From Mycolicibacterium sp. (lineage in GTDB: Bacteria; Actinomycetota; Actinomycetes; Mycobacteriales; Mycobacteriaceae): a DNA stretch of 64,000 nt. Numbering within the stretch: position 1 is the stretch's first letter; each line of letters opens with the position of its first letter. A program made the position numbers and the translations under genes. The notes under the pieces were generated by a model, which had not been told where the DNA came from, did not search any database, and was given only the letters and a program-made list of their open reading frames with translations. Positions 46,508 through 56,465 of the stretch are shown piece after piece. The stretch lies in assembly GCF_016462545.1 (NCBI RefSeq), contig NZ_JAEMTA010000001.1, positions 1 through 64,000 on the forward strand. Reading direction: 5' to 3'.

Positions 46508-46772
46508 CGCTCGAAGGCGGCCGCCCCCGCCAACAGGCCAAACGTGACTGACTTTGGCAAACTCGCTCGAAGGTCGGCTATTTCGAGACGGCGCGCAGAT
46601 CTGCTCTTCCGACAGACCTTCAATCCGTCGCACTCCCACGATGCACACATACACGTTGACGCGATTGTTGATCTCGATGAGCACCGCAGCCAGAACCTCC
46701 CTCACCACCGTCGCCGGTCGACGATCAGCGGAGGTCGCGCTCCTGCGCAGGCGACCCCGATGGCCGACGACG

Positions 46773-47522
46773 TCAACCCAGCAGGGGTGTGAGCCGGGCG
46801 ACGCCATCCCACAACGAGGGCACGCAGCGGGTCATAGCCTGGACGTGGTCGACGTCGCCGGAGAGTGCGAGGCCCGCAATGAGGGAGCCCGCCGATGTTC
46901 GGATCGGTACGGCCACGCAGGCCGAGGTCGGGTCCAGTTCACGGGCCTGGGTGGCGAAGCCGTCGCCGCGCACCTTGGTCAGTTCGGTTCGCAGTTCTGC
47001 CTCGGTGGGTATCGCCCGCACCGACGGTGTCGCGCTCGGTGTCAGAAGTGCGCGCGGGTCGTCCTTTTCGGCAAGCAGCAGCTTGCCGAGTGCGCTGGCA
47101 TGCAGGTTCTTGTTGAGGAACGACTCATCATGCGGTGGAGGGTATTCCGAATCGACGTCGGCCAGCCGCACGGCGACGTTGGTGAAGTAGGCCAGATGAA
47201 CGCCGAACCGGACGGTCAGCCTCAAGTCCTCGAGCACCGCGCGGGCCGCGGCGGGTACCGTCGGTGCCACCGCGGCGTCGATGAGAACGCCAATCTTGTG
47301 GCCGAGGGCGAACCCCGTCAGGTCCGGCAATCGCACCAGATAACCCTCCCCGACGAGGATGTTGAGCAGTCGGTACGTCGTCGCGGACGGCAGATCCAGC
47401 GCCGCCGAGATCTCCTTCGCAGTCACGCCCGCCCCGGCTACTGCCACCTGTTCGAGCACGCGCAGCGCGCTCTGCACCGCCTTCGGTTGGCGCCCGGAGA
47501 AGGAGTTCACGGCGCCCGTCAT
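46773..47522 (-). CDS. IclR-family transcriptional regulator
   Basis: A 249-aa regulator. The N-terminal winged HTH (AVQSALRVLEQVAVAGAGVT, AKEISAALDLPSATTYRLLN) leads to an IclR effector domain (LHASALGKLLLAE, GDGFATQARELDPTSACVAV, DVDHVQAM). ATG 47522 overlaps the stop of the upstream permease gene as ATGA, so permease and regulator are co-translated. It probably controls this permease and the divergent aldehyde dehydrogenase/amine oxidase operon, using an aromatic amine or acid as signal. That substrate assignment is inference from the neighbours. Confidence 0.88.
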   Translation of the reverse strand: MTGAVNSFSGRQPKAVQSALRVLEQVAVAGAGVTAKEISAALDLPSATTYRLLNILVGEGYLVRLPDLTGFALGHKIGVLIDAAVAPTVPAAARAVLEDLRLTVRFGVHLAYFTNVAVRLADVDSEYPPPHDESFLNKNLHASALGKLLLAEKDDPRALLTPSATPSVRAIPTEAELRTELTKVRGDGFATQARELDPTSACVAVPIRTSAGSLIAGLALSGDVDHVQAMTRCVPSLWDGVARLTPLLG

Positions 47523-48988
47523 CGCCGCACCTCCCACGGTTGGTAGGTCATCAGCAGATCATCGGCAACGGGTTCGTCGTAGACGCCGACGTTCTCCAGG
47601 CGTGCGGGGAAACGGCTCACGCGCACCAGGAATATCGTTGCGCCGACCACCATCAGTGCGACGTAGGCGGCGGTGGCCGCGCCGGCGAAGAAGGTCCGGG
47701 AAAGAGCCGACCAGATGATCAGAGCCGCCATGACGGTGGCGGTGGCGATTCCGAAGATGATGGGCGCCGTGGAGAGTTCACCGATCTTGCGGAGAAACGC
47801 AGGCGTCGCGATGCAGACGAGGATGTAGGCGATGACGTAGCCGTGGGCGGACACCGCGAGCAATCCCATCAGCACGTCATGCGGCGATCCCGAGATCCAC
47901 AGATAGGCGATCGGCACCGCCACGACAAAGGGGACCGCGGTCAGCAAGGCTATGTGCGGCGTCTGGAATCGACGGTGCGTACGGCCCAGCCGGGCGGGCA
48001 GGACGCCCTCGCGGCCCATGGCAAACAGTGTGCGGGAGAGCGCGGTGGTGGATCCCATCACACACGCGAGCCAGGACGCGAGGATGCCGAGCTCCATGAG
48101 GACCGACAGTGCCGAGGACACCTCGCCCGAAACCCCGGCGGCTTCGGGGGGCAAATAGAGCACGATCGCCAGCGAGTCGCCTTGGCGAACGGGGCCTGCC
48201 AACTGCAGGTACGCCGCCCCCACGTAGAGCGCGCCAAGGACGAGTGGGGTCCATTTCACGGCCCGGGGGACCGCGGTCAACGGATTTCGCGACTCCCGCG
48301 CCACGGTGGTGGCGCTCTCGAATCCGACGTATGAGGTGATGGCGATCAACAGAGCGAAGCCGACGGTCGAACTGGTCCAAGGGGGATCGTCCAGTACCCG
48401 CGCGCTTCGTTCGGCGCCCCACGATTGCGCGAAGGCGACGATCAGTACGGCCGACGCGACCACGATCGCGAAGGCCTCCACGGCAAGGGTGATCCGCGAT
48501 GACACCTGAACGCCACGGACCATCAGCGCGAGCGCCAGACACCCGACGACCACCGCGGCGACGGCGACCGTCGTCGTGGACGCCGGAACGCCCACACGGC
48601 CGAGCAGCGCCGTCGAATAACTTGCCGCACCAAGGACGCTCGCCATCGCCGCAGAGGCGTAGCCGATGACAAGGGACCATCCGCCGGCGAATCCCGTTCG
48701 CGGGCCTAGGCCCTTGGCGATGTAGCTGTACAGGCCGCTGACGGCCACCATCCGAGTGGCGAACTGCGCCACGCAATATCCGACCAGCGCCATGAGTACC
48801 GCCGCGGCGACGAACACGGCGATTGTCGCCCGGCCCGCGCCGGGAATGACGAGCGCGGGCAGCGTCACCATGACCGCCGACGGCGCGACGGCGGAGACCG
48901 ACTGGGCGAGCACCTGAACGAAGCTCAACCGACCCCGGCCGAGACCGTCGACGGGTGAGCTGGTCCTGATCTTCGGGTTCCTCGCCAC
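47519..48988 (-). CDS. APC-family amino acid/amine permease
   Basis: A 489-aa transporter with about twelve spans. The amino acid-polyamine-organocation signature is visible in LSFVQVLAQSVSAVAPSAVM, VAVSGLYSYIAKGLGPRTGF and ITSYVGFESATTVARESRNP. I place the start at GTG 48988, preceded by gtgaggt; GTG 49000 is possible and the longer open frame is not convincing. It is coupled to the IclR regulator and divergent from the amine oxidase cluster, so it is probably a second uptake route for an amine or amino acid. Confidence 0.85.
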   Translation of the reverse strand: MARNPKIRTSSPVDGLGRGRLSFVQVLAQSVSAVAPSAVMVTLPALVIPGAGRATIAVFVAAAVLMALVGYCVAQFATRMVAVSGLYSYIAKGLGPRTGFAGGWSLVIGYASAAMASVLGAASYSTALLGRVGVPASTTTVAVAAVVVGCLALALMVRGVQVSSRITLAVEAFAIVVASAVLIVAFAQSWGAERSARVLDDPPWTSSTVGFALLIAITSYVGFESATTVARESRNPLTAVPRAVKWTPLVLGALYVGAAYLQLAGPVRQGDSLAIVLYLPPEAAGVSGEVSSALSVLMELGILASWLACVMGSTTALSRTLFAMGREGVLPARLGRTHRRFQTPHIALLTAVPFVVAVPIAYLWISGSPHDVLMGLLAVSAHGYVIAYILVCIATPAFLRKIGELSTAPIIFGIATATVMAALIIWSALSRTFFAGAATAAYVALMVVGATIFLVRVSRFPARLENVGVYDEPVADDLLMTYQPWEVRR

Positions 48989-49358
48989 GGCATACCTCAC
49001 TTCACCTGCGCAGTTTGACCTGCGCGCTAAGCACCGTAGCCCGCTGGAACGCTTTCGGTACGCAGTACTCGGTGAACTTCCCGTCATCCCAAATGAGAAT
49101 CGAAGGGGGACGTGGAGTGCCTGCACCAGCGTATGACAAGGAGAACCCAGTCCGACGTGCGGTGGACGTCCCTGCCGAATGAGAATGCGCCGAGCCAGCC
49201 GAATGAGAATGGCAGCGCGCCGAATATCCATTCGAATTTTTGCGTGACACGGGCCACATTCGAGTCATAGCGTCGGTCCAGGCCGTCACCGACGGAAGCG
49301 TGCACTGCATCGGAAATATCAGTGGCACAGTTCAATTCACATCGCGCATGAGGACTCC
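48989..49358. promoter_or_regulatory. Divergent control region with three aatgagaat repeats
   Basis: The region lies between the permease-IclR pair and the aldehyde dehydrogenase operon. The 9-base word aatgagaat occurs at 49092-49100, 49178-49186 and 49202-49210; the last two share the longer cgaatgagaatg. A related inverted form (ccattcgaat) follows at about 49228. These are candidate IclR binding sites. No gene is supported here. Confidence 0.6.
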
Positions 49359-50864
49359 ATGACCACGATCGAGAATGCGCTCATCGCGCTCGACCCAACC
49401 GTCGTCGAATTCACGTCGACTCCGAAGCACATGTTCATCGACGGCTCATGGGCATCGGCGGCATCCGGACGAACTTTCGACACCGTTGACCCGGCGACGG
49501 GCCGCGTGATCACCTCGGTACCCCACGCGGGCAGTGAGGACGTCGAGCGTGCCGTGATGGCCGCGCGCCGGGCGTTCGAGTACGGACCGTGGCGCACCAT
49601 CACGCCCGCTCAGCGCCAGCGTCTGTTGTGGCAGATCGGCGAGGGCATCCTCGCCCGCGCCGATCAGTTCGCGCAGCTGGAGTCGATCGACAACGGCAAG
49701 TCGGTGGCCGTCGCCCGCGCAGTCGACGTCACCTGGGCGGCGGAGATCTTCTTCTACTACGCGGGCTGGGCGACGAAGATCGAGGGGCGCACCATCCCCG
49801 TGTCCGTGCCATGGGTGCCAGGCGGACGGTTTCATGCCTTCACGCTGCGTGAGCCCGTCGGCGTCTGCGCGCAGATCGTGCCGTGGAACTTCCCGCTGGT
49901 GATGGCGGCGTTCAAGCTCGCACCGGCATTGGCGTGCGGGAACACCCTCATCCTCAAGCCCGCCGAGCAGACCCCGCTGACCGCGTTGCTGCTCGCTGAG
50001 GTCATCGCCGAGGTCGGCTTGCCCGATGGCGTGGTCAACGTCGTCACCGGATTCGGCGACGTCGGCGCGGCCCTCTCCTTGCACCCCGACGTCGACAAGG
50101 TCGCCTTCACCGGGTCGACAGAGGTGGGCAAGAAGATCGTGGCGGCCGCTGCAGGCAACCTGAAGAAGGTGTCACTCGAGCTGGGCGGCAAGAGCCCACA
50201 GGTGGTCTTCGCCGACGCGGACCTCGACAGCGCCGTCCCCGGGGTGGCCGCTGGCTTCCTGTTCAACCACGGGCAAGCATGCACCGCGGGAACCCGACTG
50301 CTCGTGGAGGATGTGATCTTCGATGAGTTCACCTCGGGCATAGCAGACTTCGCCCGCACCCAGAAGATCGGACCGGGCCTTGATCCGAGCAACGACATCG
50401 GCCCGCTGATCTCGGCTGAGCAGCTTCACAAGGTAACCGGCTATATCGATTCCGGAATAGCAGACGGCGCAAGGGTTCTGGCCGGCGGATCGCGTCACGG
50501 CGCGGAGGGCTTCTACGTGGAGCCGACGCTGCTGGTTGACGTCGAGCGTAACTTCAGTGTCTATCAGGAGGAGATCTTCGGACCCGTGGCCGTCGCGGTG
50601 CCGTTCTCGCGTGCCGAGGGGATCGGGGTCGCGGCCAACGACACGCCCTACGGGCTCGCCGCCAGCGTGTGGACCCGCGACGTCTCCAGGGCACACGACG
50701 TCGCCGCCCAGATCAAGGCTGGAACCGTATGGGTGAACTGCCACAACGCGTTCGACACGGCGTTGCCGTTTGGCGGCTACAAGCAGTCGGGCTGGGGACG
50801 TGAACTTGGCGAGGGCGCCATCGCCGATTACACCCAGTCGAAGTCCGTCAACATCGCACTCTGA
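49359..50864 (+). CDS. Aldehyde dehydrogenase, phenylacetaldehyde dehydrogenase-like
   Basis: A 501-aa NAD-dependent enzyme oxidising an aldehyde to the acid. The family motifs are complete: PWNFPLVMAAFKLAPALACG, the glycine motif FTGSTEVGKK, the Glu in VSLELGGKSP, the nucleophile Cys308 in NHGQACTAGTR, EEIFGPVAVAVPF and PFGGYKQSGWGREL. The start ATG 49359 follows gaggactcc. With a phenylethylamine-type amine oxidase two genes on, the natural substrate is probably phenylacetaldehyde or 4-hydroxyphenylacetaldehyde. Confidence 0.88.
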   Translation: MTTIENALIALDPTVVEFTSTPKHMFIDGSWASAASGRTFDTVDPATGRVITSVPHAGSEDVERAVMAARRAFEYGPWRTITPAQRQRLLWQIGEGILARADQFAQLESIDNGKSVAVARAVDVTWAAEIFFYYAGWATKIEGRTIPVSVPWVPGGRFHAFTLREPVGVCAQIVPWNFPLVMAAFKLAPALACGNTLILKPAEQTPLTALLLAEVIAEVGLPDGVVNVVTGFGDVGAALSLHPDVDKVAFTGSTEVGKKIVAAAAGNLKKVSLELGGKSPQVVFADADLDSAVPGVAAGFLFNHGQACTAGTRLLVEDVIFDEFTSGIADFARTQKIGPGLDPSNDIGPLISAEQLHKVTGYIDSGIADGARVLAGGSRHGAEGFYVEPTLLVDVERNFSVYQEEIFGPVAVAVPFSRAEGIGVAANDTPYGLAASVWTRDVSRAHDVAAQIKAGTVWVNCHNAFDTALPFGGYKQSGWGRELGEGAIADYTQSKSVNIAL

Positions 50865-50903
50865 TATCAGCCGACCCAACCCTCCTCAGAAAGTCGGGAA
50901 ATC

Positions 50904-52367
50904 ATGACCCTCAAGGAACCGCCGCCCGCTTTGGGCACCAATACAGCCGCTCCGTCGACGAAGCTCGCGGGCAAGCTCGGGCCAGGGGCCATCGTGTTCA
51001 TGGTCGTCGCGGCGGCCGCCCCACTGACCGTGATCGCAGGCACGGTGCCGATCGGCATCGCCGCGGGCAACGGAGCCGCCTTCCCGGCGTCCTATCTGGT
51101 CTGCACAGTCGTCCTGCTGTTCTTCGCCGTCGGCTTCACCGCGATGGCCAAGCACGTCACGGGCGCGGGTGCTTTCTACACGTACATCACTCAGGGGCTC
51201 GGTAGGCATACCGGGCTCGGTGCAGCGTTTCTGGCGCTTCTGTCCTACACCGCGGTCCAGGGTGGCGTGTACGGCTACCTCGGTGCGGCGATGAACGATC
51301 TCGTCACGTCCCACGGTGGACCCGAGATCCCCTGGTATCTCTGGGCTGTCGCCATGATGGCCGTGGTCGCCGTGCTCGGCTACCGCCACATCGAACTCTC
51401 CGGCAAGGTGCTCGGCGTCCTACTGCTGTGCGAGGTCGGCATCGTGCTGATCATCGACGCCGCCGTGATCGTCAACGGCGGTGGCGACGCGGGCTTCTCG
51501 GCCGCAGCCCTGAGTCCCAGCCAGTTCTTTGCGGGCGCGCCGGGAATCGCATTGATCTTCGCGCTGGCCGGCTATATCGGATTCGAGGCCACCGCGGTGT
51601 TTCGGGACGAGGCACGCGACCCGGCGCGCACCATCCCTCGGGCAACGTACATCGCTCTAGTCCTCATCGGCGCCTTCTACGCGCTGTCGAGCTGGGCCAT
51701 GGTGAGCGCATGGGGCGACGAAGGTGCCGTCGCACTCGCCACCAACAACCCCGAGGGGATGATCACCGAGACGGCCAAGAAGTACGTCGGCGCCGTCGCG
51801 GGCGACTTAGTCCAGATTTTGTTGATCTCCAGCCTCTTCGCTGCCCTGCTCGCCTTCCACAACGTCCTGTCGCGGTACATCTTCTCGCTGGGCAATAGTG
51901 CGGCGTTACCGGCACGATGCGGCCGGGCGCACGCCAAGCACTCGTCCCCGTACATCGCCTCGGTCGTGCAGACCGTCTCGGCTCTGGTCCTCGTGGTGGC
52001 ATCGGCGCTGGCCGGTCTCGACCCCGTCACCGAGGTGTTCGCCTGGTTCGTCGGACTGTCCTCGGTCGGAATCACTGCGCTGATGACGCTGACGTCGGTG
52101 GCGGTCTTAGTCTTCTTCCGCCGCACCACCGTGGACCGCAGGCCATGGAACACCCTGGTAGCTCCCGCGCTCGGCTTGGTCGGCCTTGGCATCCTGCTGG
52201 TCATGACCATCGCCAAACTGCCTCTGCTGGTTGGTGGTTCGAACACCTTGGCCGCCGTCATCGGTGTCCTTCTGATCGGCGTCTTCCTCGGCGGAATCGC
52301 CGTCGCGGCGCTGCGCCCCAATTTCACCGACGAATCAATCAAGGACGACAAGGAGATCGCACGATGA
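50904..52367 (+). CDS. APC-family permease, probable amine importer
   Basis: A 487-aa transporter with about twelve spans. The first span region KLGPGAIVFMVVAAAAPLTV and the ALAGYIGFEATAVFRDEARD segment are characteristic of the APC superfamily. It is 39 bases behind the aldehyde dehydrogenase, and its stop overlaps the amine oxidase start as ATGA. This tight coupling suggests that it imports the amine oxidised by the next enzyme. Confidence 0.87.
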   Translation: MTLKEPPPALGTNTAAPSTKLAGKLGPGAIVFMVVAAAAPLTVIAGTVPIGIAAGNGAAFPASYLVCTVVLLFFAVGFTAMAKHVTGAGAFYTYITQGLGRHTGLGAAFLALLSYTAVQGGVYGYLGAAMNDLVTSHGGPEIPWYLWAVAMMAVVAVLGYRHIELSGKVLGVLLLCEVGIVLIIDAAVIVNGGGDAGFSAAALSPSQFFAGAPGIALIFALAGYIGFEATAVFRDEARDPARTIPRATYIALVLIGAFYALSSWAMVSAWGDEGAVALATNNPEGMITETAKKYVGAVAGDLVQILLISSLFAALLAFHNVLSRYIFSLGNSAALPARCGRAHAKHSSPYIASVVQTVSALVLVVASALAGLDPVTEVFAWFVGLSSVGITALMTLTSVAVLVFFRRTTVDRRPWNTLVAPALGLVGLGILLVMTIAKLPLLVGGSNTLAAVIGVLLIGVFLGGIAVAALRPNFTDESIKDDKEIAR

Positions 52368-54280
52368 CCATCGCACCTGCGCGGCACCTCACCGCCGCAC
52401 ATCCACTGAGTGCATTGACCGCCGACGAGATCGATGCGGCACGCGGGATCGTCACCGAGGCTGGACTGGTCGGAGCCGACACTCGGTTCGTCTACGTCGG
52501 CCTCGATGAACCCGACAAGGCCACGGTCCATGACTTCTCTTCGGGCGACATCGCCGAGCGCCGCGTCCGGGTACTTTTGCTCGACCGGTCCACGGGAACC
52601 GGGTCCGATCACGTCGTCTCGGTGACAGGCAACGCGATCATCTCGTCGAGCGAGGTGGATGCGAGTCGCGAGGGGCACGTGCCGATCCTCGACGCGGAGT
52701 TCGAGGACATCGAGTCGTTCCTGCTCATCAGCGACGAGTGGCTGTCCGCGATGAGCACGCGAAACATCAACCCCCAGAACGTCCGTGCGGTGCCGCTATC
52801 CGCAGGCGTGTTTGGCCACGCGGACGAGGTGGGCCACCGCATCGTCCGCGTGCTCGCCTTCTTACAGGAGGACGAGTCCGATCTGCCGTGGGCGCACCCG
52901 ATCGATGGTGTCGTCGCCTACGTCGATCTCACGGAGCGCCGCGTCGTCCGCGTCATCGACGACATCCAACTGCCCGTGCCCGCGGAGCGCGGTGAGTGGG
53001 ACGCTGTGCCGCATGCCATGCCCACGCGCACCGATCTCAAGCCCATCGAGATCACCCAGCCCGACGGTGCCAGCTTCACCGTCGACGACAACGAGATCAC
53101 CTGGGCCGATTGGAAGTTCCGGTTTGGGTTCGACGTCCGCGAGGGTCTTACCCTGCATCAGTTGGCGGTCAGCGGCCGTCCCGTGGTCTACCGCGCCTCG
53201 ATCGCCGAGATGGTGGTGCCCTACGCCGATCCGTCGCCGGTCCGCTACTGGCAGAACTATTTCGATCAGGGCGAGTACCTGTTCGGGCGTTATACCAACT
53301 CGCTGGAACTCGGGTGCGACTGCCTCGGCGAGATTACGTACTTCGACGCTACGATCGCCGACGAATCCGGGCATCCCCGGGTGATGAGGAACGCCATCTG
53401 CGTGCACGAGGAGGACTACGGCGTGCTGTGGAAGCACACCGACATGTTCAATGGGATGGCCGAGACGCGGCGGTCACGCCGTCTGGTGATCTCCTTCTTC
53501 CTCACCATCGGCAACTACGACTACGGCTTCTACTGGTACCTGTACCTCGACGGCACCATCGAACTGGAAGCGAAGGCCACCGGCATCGTGTTCCCGTCCG
53601 CCTACCGTGGGCCCGACGGCTATGCGACCGAGATTGCGCCGGGTCTCGGCGCTCCGTTCCACCAGCACTTGTTCTCGGCGCGGTTGGACATGGAGGTCGA
53701 CGGCAGTACCAACGTCGTCACCGAGGTCGACGCGGTGCCCGTGCCGATGGGCCCAGAGAACCCATGGGGCAACGCATTCCGCGCCAAGAAGACGAAGATC
53801 ACCAGCGAGGCCGACGGTCAACGGCTCGCCGACAATTCGAAGGCCAGGGTCTGGCACGTCACCAACCCTGCCAAGCAGAACCGGCTCGGCCAGGACGTGG
53901 GGTACGCCCTGTACCCCGAGGGGCAGCCGGTGCTGCTCGCTGACCCGACGAGTTCCATCGCGCAGCGCGCGGCGTTCGCGACCAAACATCTGTGGGTCAC
54001 GCAATACGACAGGGGCGAGCGCTATCCCGCCGGCGACTTCGTCAACCAGAACCCGGGTCGTGCGGGGTTGCCTGCCTTCGTCGCGGGGGACCGCAACCTC
54101 GATGGCGAGGACGTCGTGCTCTGGCACACGTTCGGGTTGACTCACTTCCCGCGACCCGAGGACTGGCCGGTGATGCCCGTCGACTATGCCGGGTTCAAGC
54201 TCAAGCCCATCGGATTCTTCGACCGCAATCCGGCGCTGAACGTGCCGGCGAGCACGTCGAAGCACTGCTGTTCGGAGTGA
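52364..54280 (+). CDS. Copper amine oxidase, phenylethylamine oxidase-like
   Basis: A 638-aa topaquinone enzyme releasing aldehyde, ammonia and peroxide from a primary amine. It follows the Arthrobacter phenylethylamine oxidase type in size and wording. The topaquinone-forming Tyr385 is in TIGNYDYGFYW, the catalytic-base Asp301 in WQNYFDQGEY, and the copper histidines in APFHQHLFSARLD and TFGLTHFPR. ATG 52364 overlaps the permease stop. No signal peptide is seen, so it is likely cytoplasmic. It ends KHCCSE, a Cys pair that is unusual at the end of the family. The following small His/Met-rich gene starts three bases later. Confidence 0.93.
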   Translation: MTIAPARHLTAAHPLSALTADEIDAARGIVTEAGLVGADTRFVYVGLDEPDKATVHDFSSGDIAERRVRVLLLDRSTGTGSDHVVSVTGNAIISSSEVDASREGHVPILDAEFEDIESFLLISDEWLSAMSTRNINPQNVRAVPLSAGVFGHADEVGHRIVRVLAFLQEDESDLPWAHPIDGVVAYVDLTERRVVRVIDDIQLPVPAERGEWDAVPHAMPTRTDLKPIEITQPDGASFTVDDNEITWADWKFRFGFDVREGLTLHQLAVSGRPVVYRASIAEMVVPYADPSPVRYWQNYFDQGEYLFGRYTNSLELGCDCLGEITYFDATIADESGHPRVMRNAICVHEEDYGVLWKHTDMFNGMAETRRSRRLVISFFLTIGNYDYGFYWYLYLDGTIELEAKATGIVFPSAYRGPDGYATEIAPGLGAPFHQHLFSARLDMEVDGSTNVVTEVDAVPVPMGPENPWGNAFRAKKTKITSEADGQRLADNSKARVWHVTNPAKQNRLGQDVGYALYPEGQPVLLADPTSSIAQRAAFATKHLWVTQYDRGERYPAGDFVNQNPGRAGLPAFVAGDRNLDGEDVVLWHTFGLTHFPRPEDWPVMPVDYAGFKLKPIGFFDRNPALNVPASTSKHCCSE

Positions 54281-54283
54281 CGG

Positions 54284-54730
54284 ATGCCGGCCGCTCCCGC
54301 TCCGGACAGCTCCGTGCTCACCTGGGTGGGGCGAGCGGCGGCCGTGCTGGCGGCCTTCTCCGCCGCGCTGCACGCTGCCTCGCTCGGCCATGTCGCTCAC
54401 CACGGCGGCCCTCTTGCCGCGACGGCGATGGTCGCCATGATCTGCGGCTGCCTGTGGTGTGCCCGCCATCTGTGGGGCCGCGCAGCCCCCGCGGATTGGG
54501 CGGCGGTGGCCGTCATGAGTCTGGTGATGATCGCTCTGCACGTACCGATCGGTGTCACGACGCACGTGCATTCGGCGTCTCTCACACCGGTGGCACATCT
54601 GCCGGTGGGGCAGGCGATGCCGCTGATGTCCATGGCCGTGATGGCGGCTGTGACGGAAGCTGCGATTGCAACCATCGCGCTGGTCATCAGCACTAACCTG
54701 AGAAATCGCCGTCTGTTCCAGGTCCCGTGA
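54284..54730 (+). CDS. Small His/Met-rich membrane protein after the copper amine oxidase
   Basis: A 148-aa protein with about four spans. Potential metal ligands cluster in SLGHVAHHGG, THVHSAS and MPLMSMAVMAA. It starts three bases after the amine oxidase stop and is followed by an acyl-CoA synthetase gene after 31 bases. I recognise no family. The ligand-rich segments and the place in the operon suggest copper handling for the oxidase, which is inference. Confidence 0.65.
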   Translation: MPAAPAPDSSVLTWVGRAAAVLAAFSAALHAASLGHVAHHGGPLAATAMVAMICGCLWCARHLWGRAAPADWAAVAVMSLVMIALHVPIGVTTHVHSASLTPVAHLPVGQAMPLMSMAVMAAVTEAAIATIALVISTNLRNRRLFQVP

Positions 54731-54761
54731 TCTCCGGGACCCCTGAAGGGAGAAAGCCGAC

Positions 54762-56465
54762 ATGACCGGCGTTGCGCATCGCGCATACCGTGAGGCCCGC
54801 GACGTACTGCTGGAATCTTACGGCGATCACGACGCCGCGGCCGTCAGGTTCGCCTGGCCTGAGCTCGGCGAGTCGTTCAACTGGGCCGTCGACTGGTTCG
54901 ACGTGATCGCCCGCGGCAATTCGCGGACGGCGCTGTGGATCGTCGAGGAGGACGGAACAGAGGCGAAGTACGGCTTCGACGAGATGGCCCACCGCTCCGA
55001 TCAGGTTGCGCGATGGCTTGAAGCGCTCGGAATCAGCAAGGGTGATCCGGTGATGCTGATGCTCGGCAACCAGGTTGAGCTGTGGGAGTCGATGCTTGCG
55101 GTGATGAAGATCGGCGCGATCCTGATGCCGACCACCACCTCGGCGGGGGCCGCCGATCTGACCGACCGTGTGAGTCGCGGGCGCGCCTGTGCCGTGATCG
55201 CCAATGCGGTCGACGTCGAGAAGTTTGGCGACGTCCCCGGCGACGTCCTCAGGATCTGCGTCGACGATGCCGACGGGTGGTTGAACTACGTGGACGCCTA
55301 CGCCATCACGGATCCCGCTCCGTTCGCGACGACGACCGCCGCGAACGACCCGCTGCTGTGGTACTTCACGTCGGGTACCACCAGCAGGCCAAAGTTGGTT
55401 CAGCACAGCCAGATCTCGTATCCGCTGGGCCACCTGACGACGATGTACTTCCTCGGCTTGCGGCCGGGGGATGTGCACCTGAACATCAGCTCGCCAGGTT
55501 GGGCCAAGCACGCTTGGAGTTGCTTCTTCGCGCCGTGGATCGCCGAGGCGACGATCTTCGTCTACAACTACACCCGATTCGACCCGAAGGGCCTGCTGCA
55601 CCACATGCGTCGCGTAGAAGTGACCACGTTCTGCGCACCCCCGACGGTGTGGCGGATGCTCATCCAGGCCGATCTCTCCGGCGGCGCCGGGACCTTGCGT
55701 GAGGCGATCGGTGCCGGTGAGCCGCTCAATCCCCAGGTCATCTCCCACGTTCAGCGCGAGTGGGGGCTCACCATCCGCGACGGCTTCGGCCAGACGGAAA
55801 CGACTGCGTTGGTGGGCAATACAGCGGGCTCACCATTGAAGGCCGGGTCCATGGGTCGGCCATTGCCCGGTGTTCCCGTCGTCATCGTCGATCCGCTGAC
55901 CGGTGAGCGTGCCGATGAGGGTGAGATCTGCCTCGACCTCGATGCGGCTCCGGTCAATCTGATGACCGGCTACGTCGACGACGACGGCAAAAACGCGGCC
56001 GTCACCGCCGGCGGTTACTACCACACCGGTGACGTCGCGAGCCGCGACGCCGAGGGGCACATCACCTATGTCGGCCGGACTGACGACGTCTTCAAGTCCT
56101 CCGATTACAAGGTGTCGCCGTTCGAGCTCGAGAGCGTGCTGATCGAGCATCCGGCTGTCGCCGAGGCGGCGGTCGTGCCCGCGCCGGACCATACCCGGCT
56201 CGCCGTGCCCAAGGCCTACGTGGCCTTGGCTGCAGGCTGGGAACCCAATGCCGACAATGCCTTCCAGATCCTCACGTATGCCCGCGAGCATCTGCCACCA
56301 TATCTACGGATACGACGAATCGAGTTCTACGAGCTCCCAAAGACCATCTCCGGAAAGATCAGGAGGGTCGAGCTGCGGGCCAGGGAGCAGGCCGCGGCCG
56401 ATGGCGGGGAGCGGCTGGCGTCGGAGTGGCGTGACAGCGATCTCACCACCGATGTGGGCCAATGA
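54762..56465 (+). CDS. Acyl-CoA synthetase (AMP-forming, medium-chain/aryl type)
   Basis: A 567-aa ANL-family ligase. Motifs are [80 protein letters not shown] and the lysine in [14 protein letters not shown]. The N-terminal [15 protein letters not shown] is like acetyl/medium-chain acyl-CoA synthetases. It has a gggagaaag ribosome site. In this operon it would activate the acid formed by the aldehyde dehydrogenase, for example phenylacetate; that substrate is inference. The stop overlaps the next start (ATGA). Confidence 0.87.
   Translation: MTGVAHRAYREARDVLLESYGDHDAAAVRFAWPELGESFNWAVDWFDVIARGNSRTALWIVEEDGTEAKYGFDEMAHRSDQVARWLEALGISKGDPVMLMLGNQVELWESMLAVMKIGAILMPTTTSAGAADLTDRVSRGRACAVIANAVDVEKFGDVPGDVLRICVDDADGWLNYVDAYAITDPAPFATTTAANDPLLWYFTSGTTSRPKLVQHSQISYPLGHLTTMYFLGLRPGDVHLNISSPGWAKHAWSCFFAPWIAEATIFVYNYTRFDPKGLLHHMRRVEVTTFCAPPTVWRMLIQADLSGGAGTLREAIGAGEPLNPQVISHVQREWGLTIRDGFGQTETTALVGNTAGSPLKAGSMGRPLPGVPVVIVDPLTGERADEGEICLDLDAAPVNLMTGYVDDDGKNAAVTAGGYYHTGDVASRDAEGHITYVGRTDDVFKSSDYKVSPFELESVLIEHPAVAEAAVVPAPDHTRLAVPKAYVALAAGWEPNADNAFQILTYAREHLPPYLRIRRIEFYELPKTISGKIRRVELRAREQAAADGGERLASEWRDSDLTTDVGQ

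Noticed and set aside
46554..47546. 330-codon + strand frame over the IclR gene
   Set aside because: Shadow frame; the - strand IclR regulator has complete motifs and couples to the permease.
53474..54763. Long - strand frame opposite the amine oxidase
   Set aside because: His/Arg/Asp-rich shadow without domains; the + strand amine oxidase is complete.
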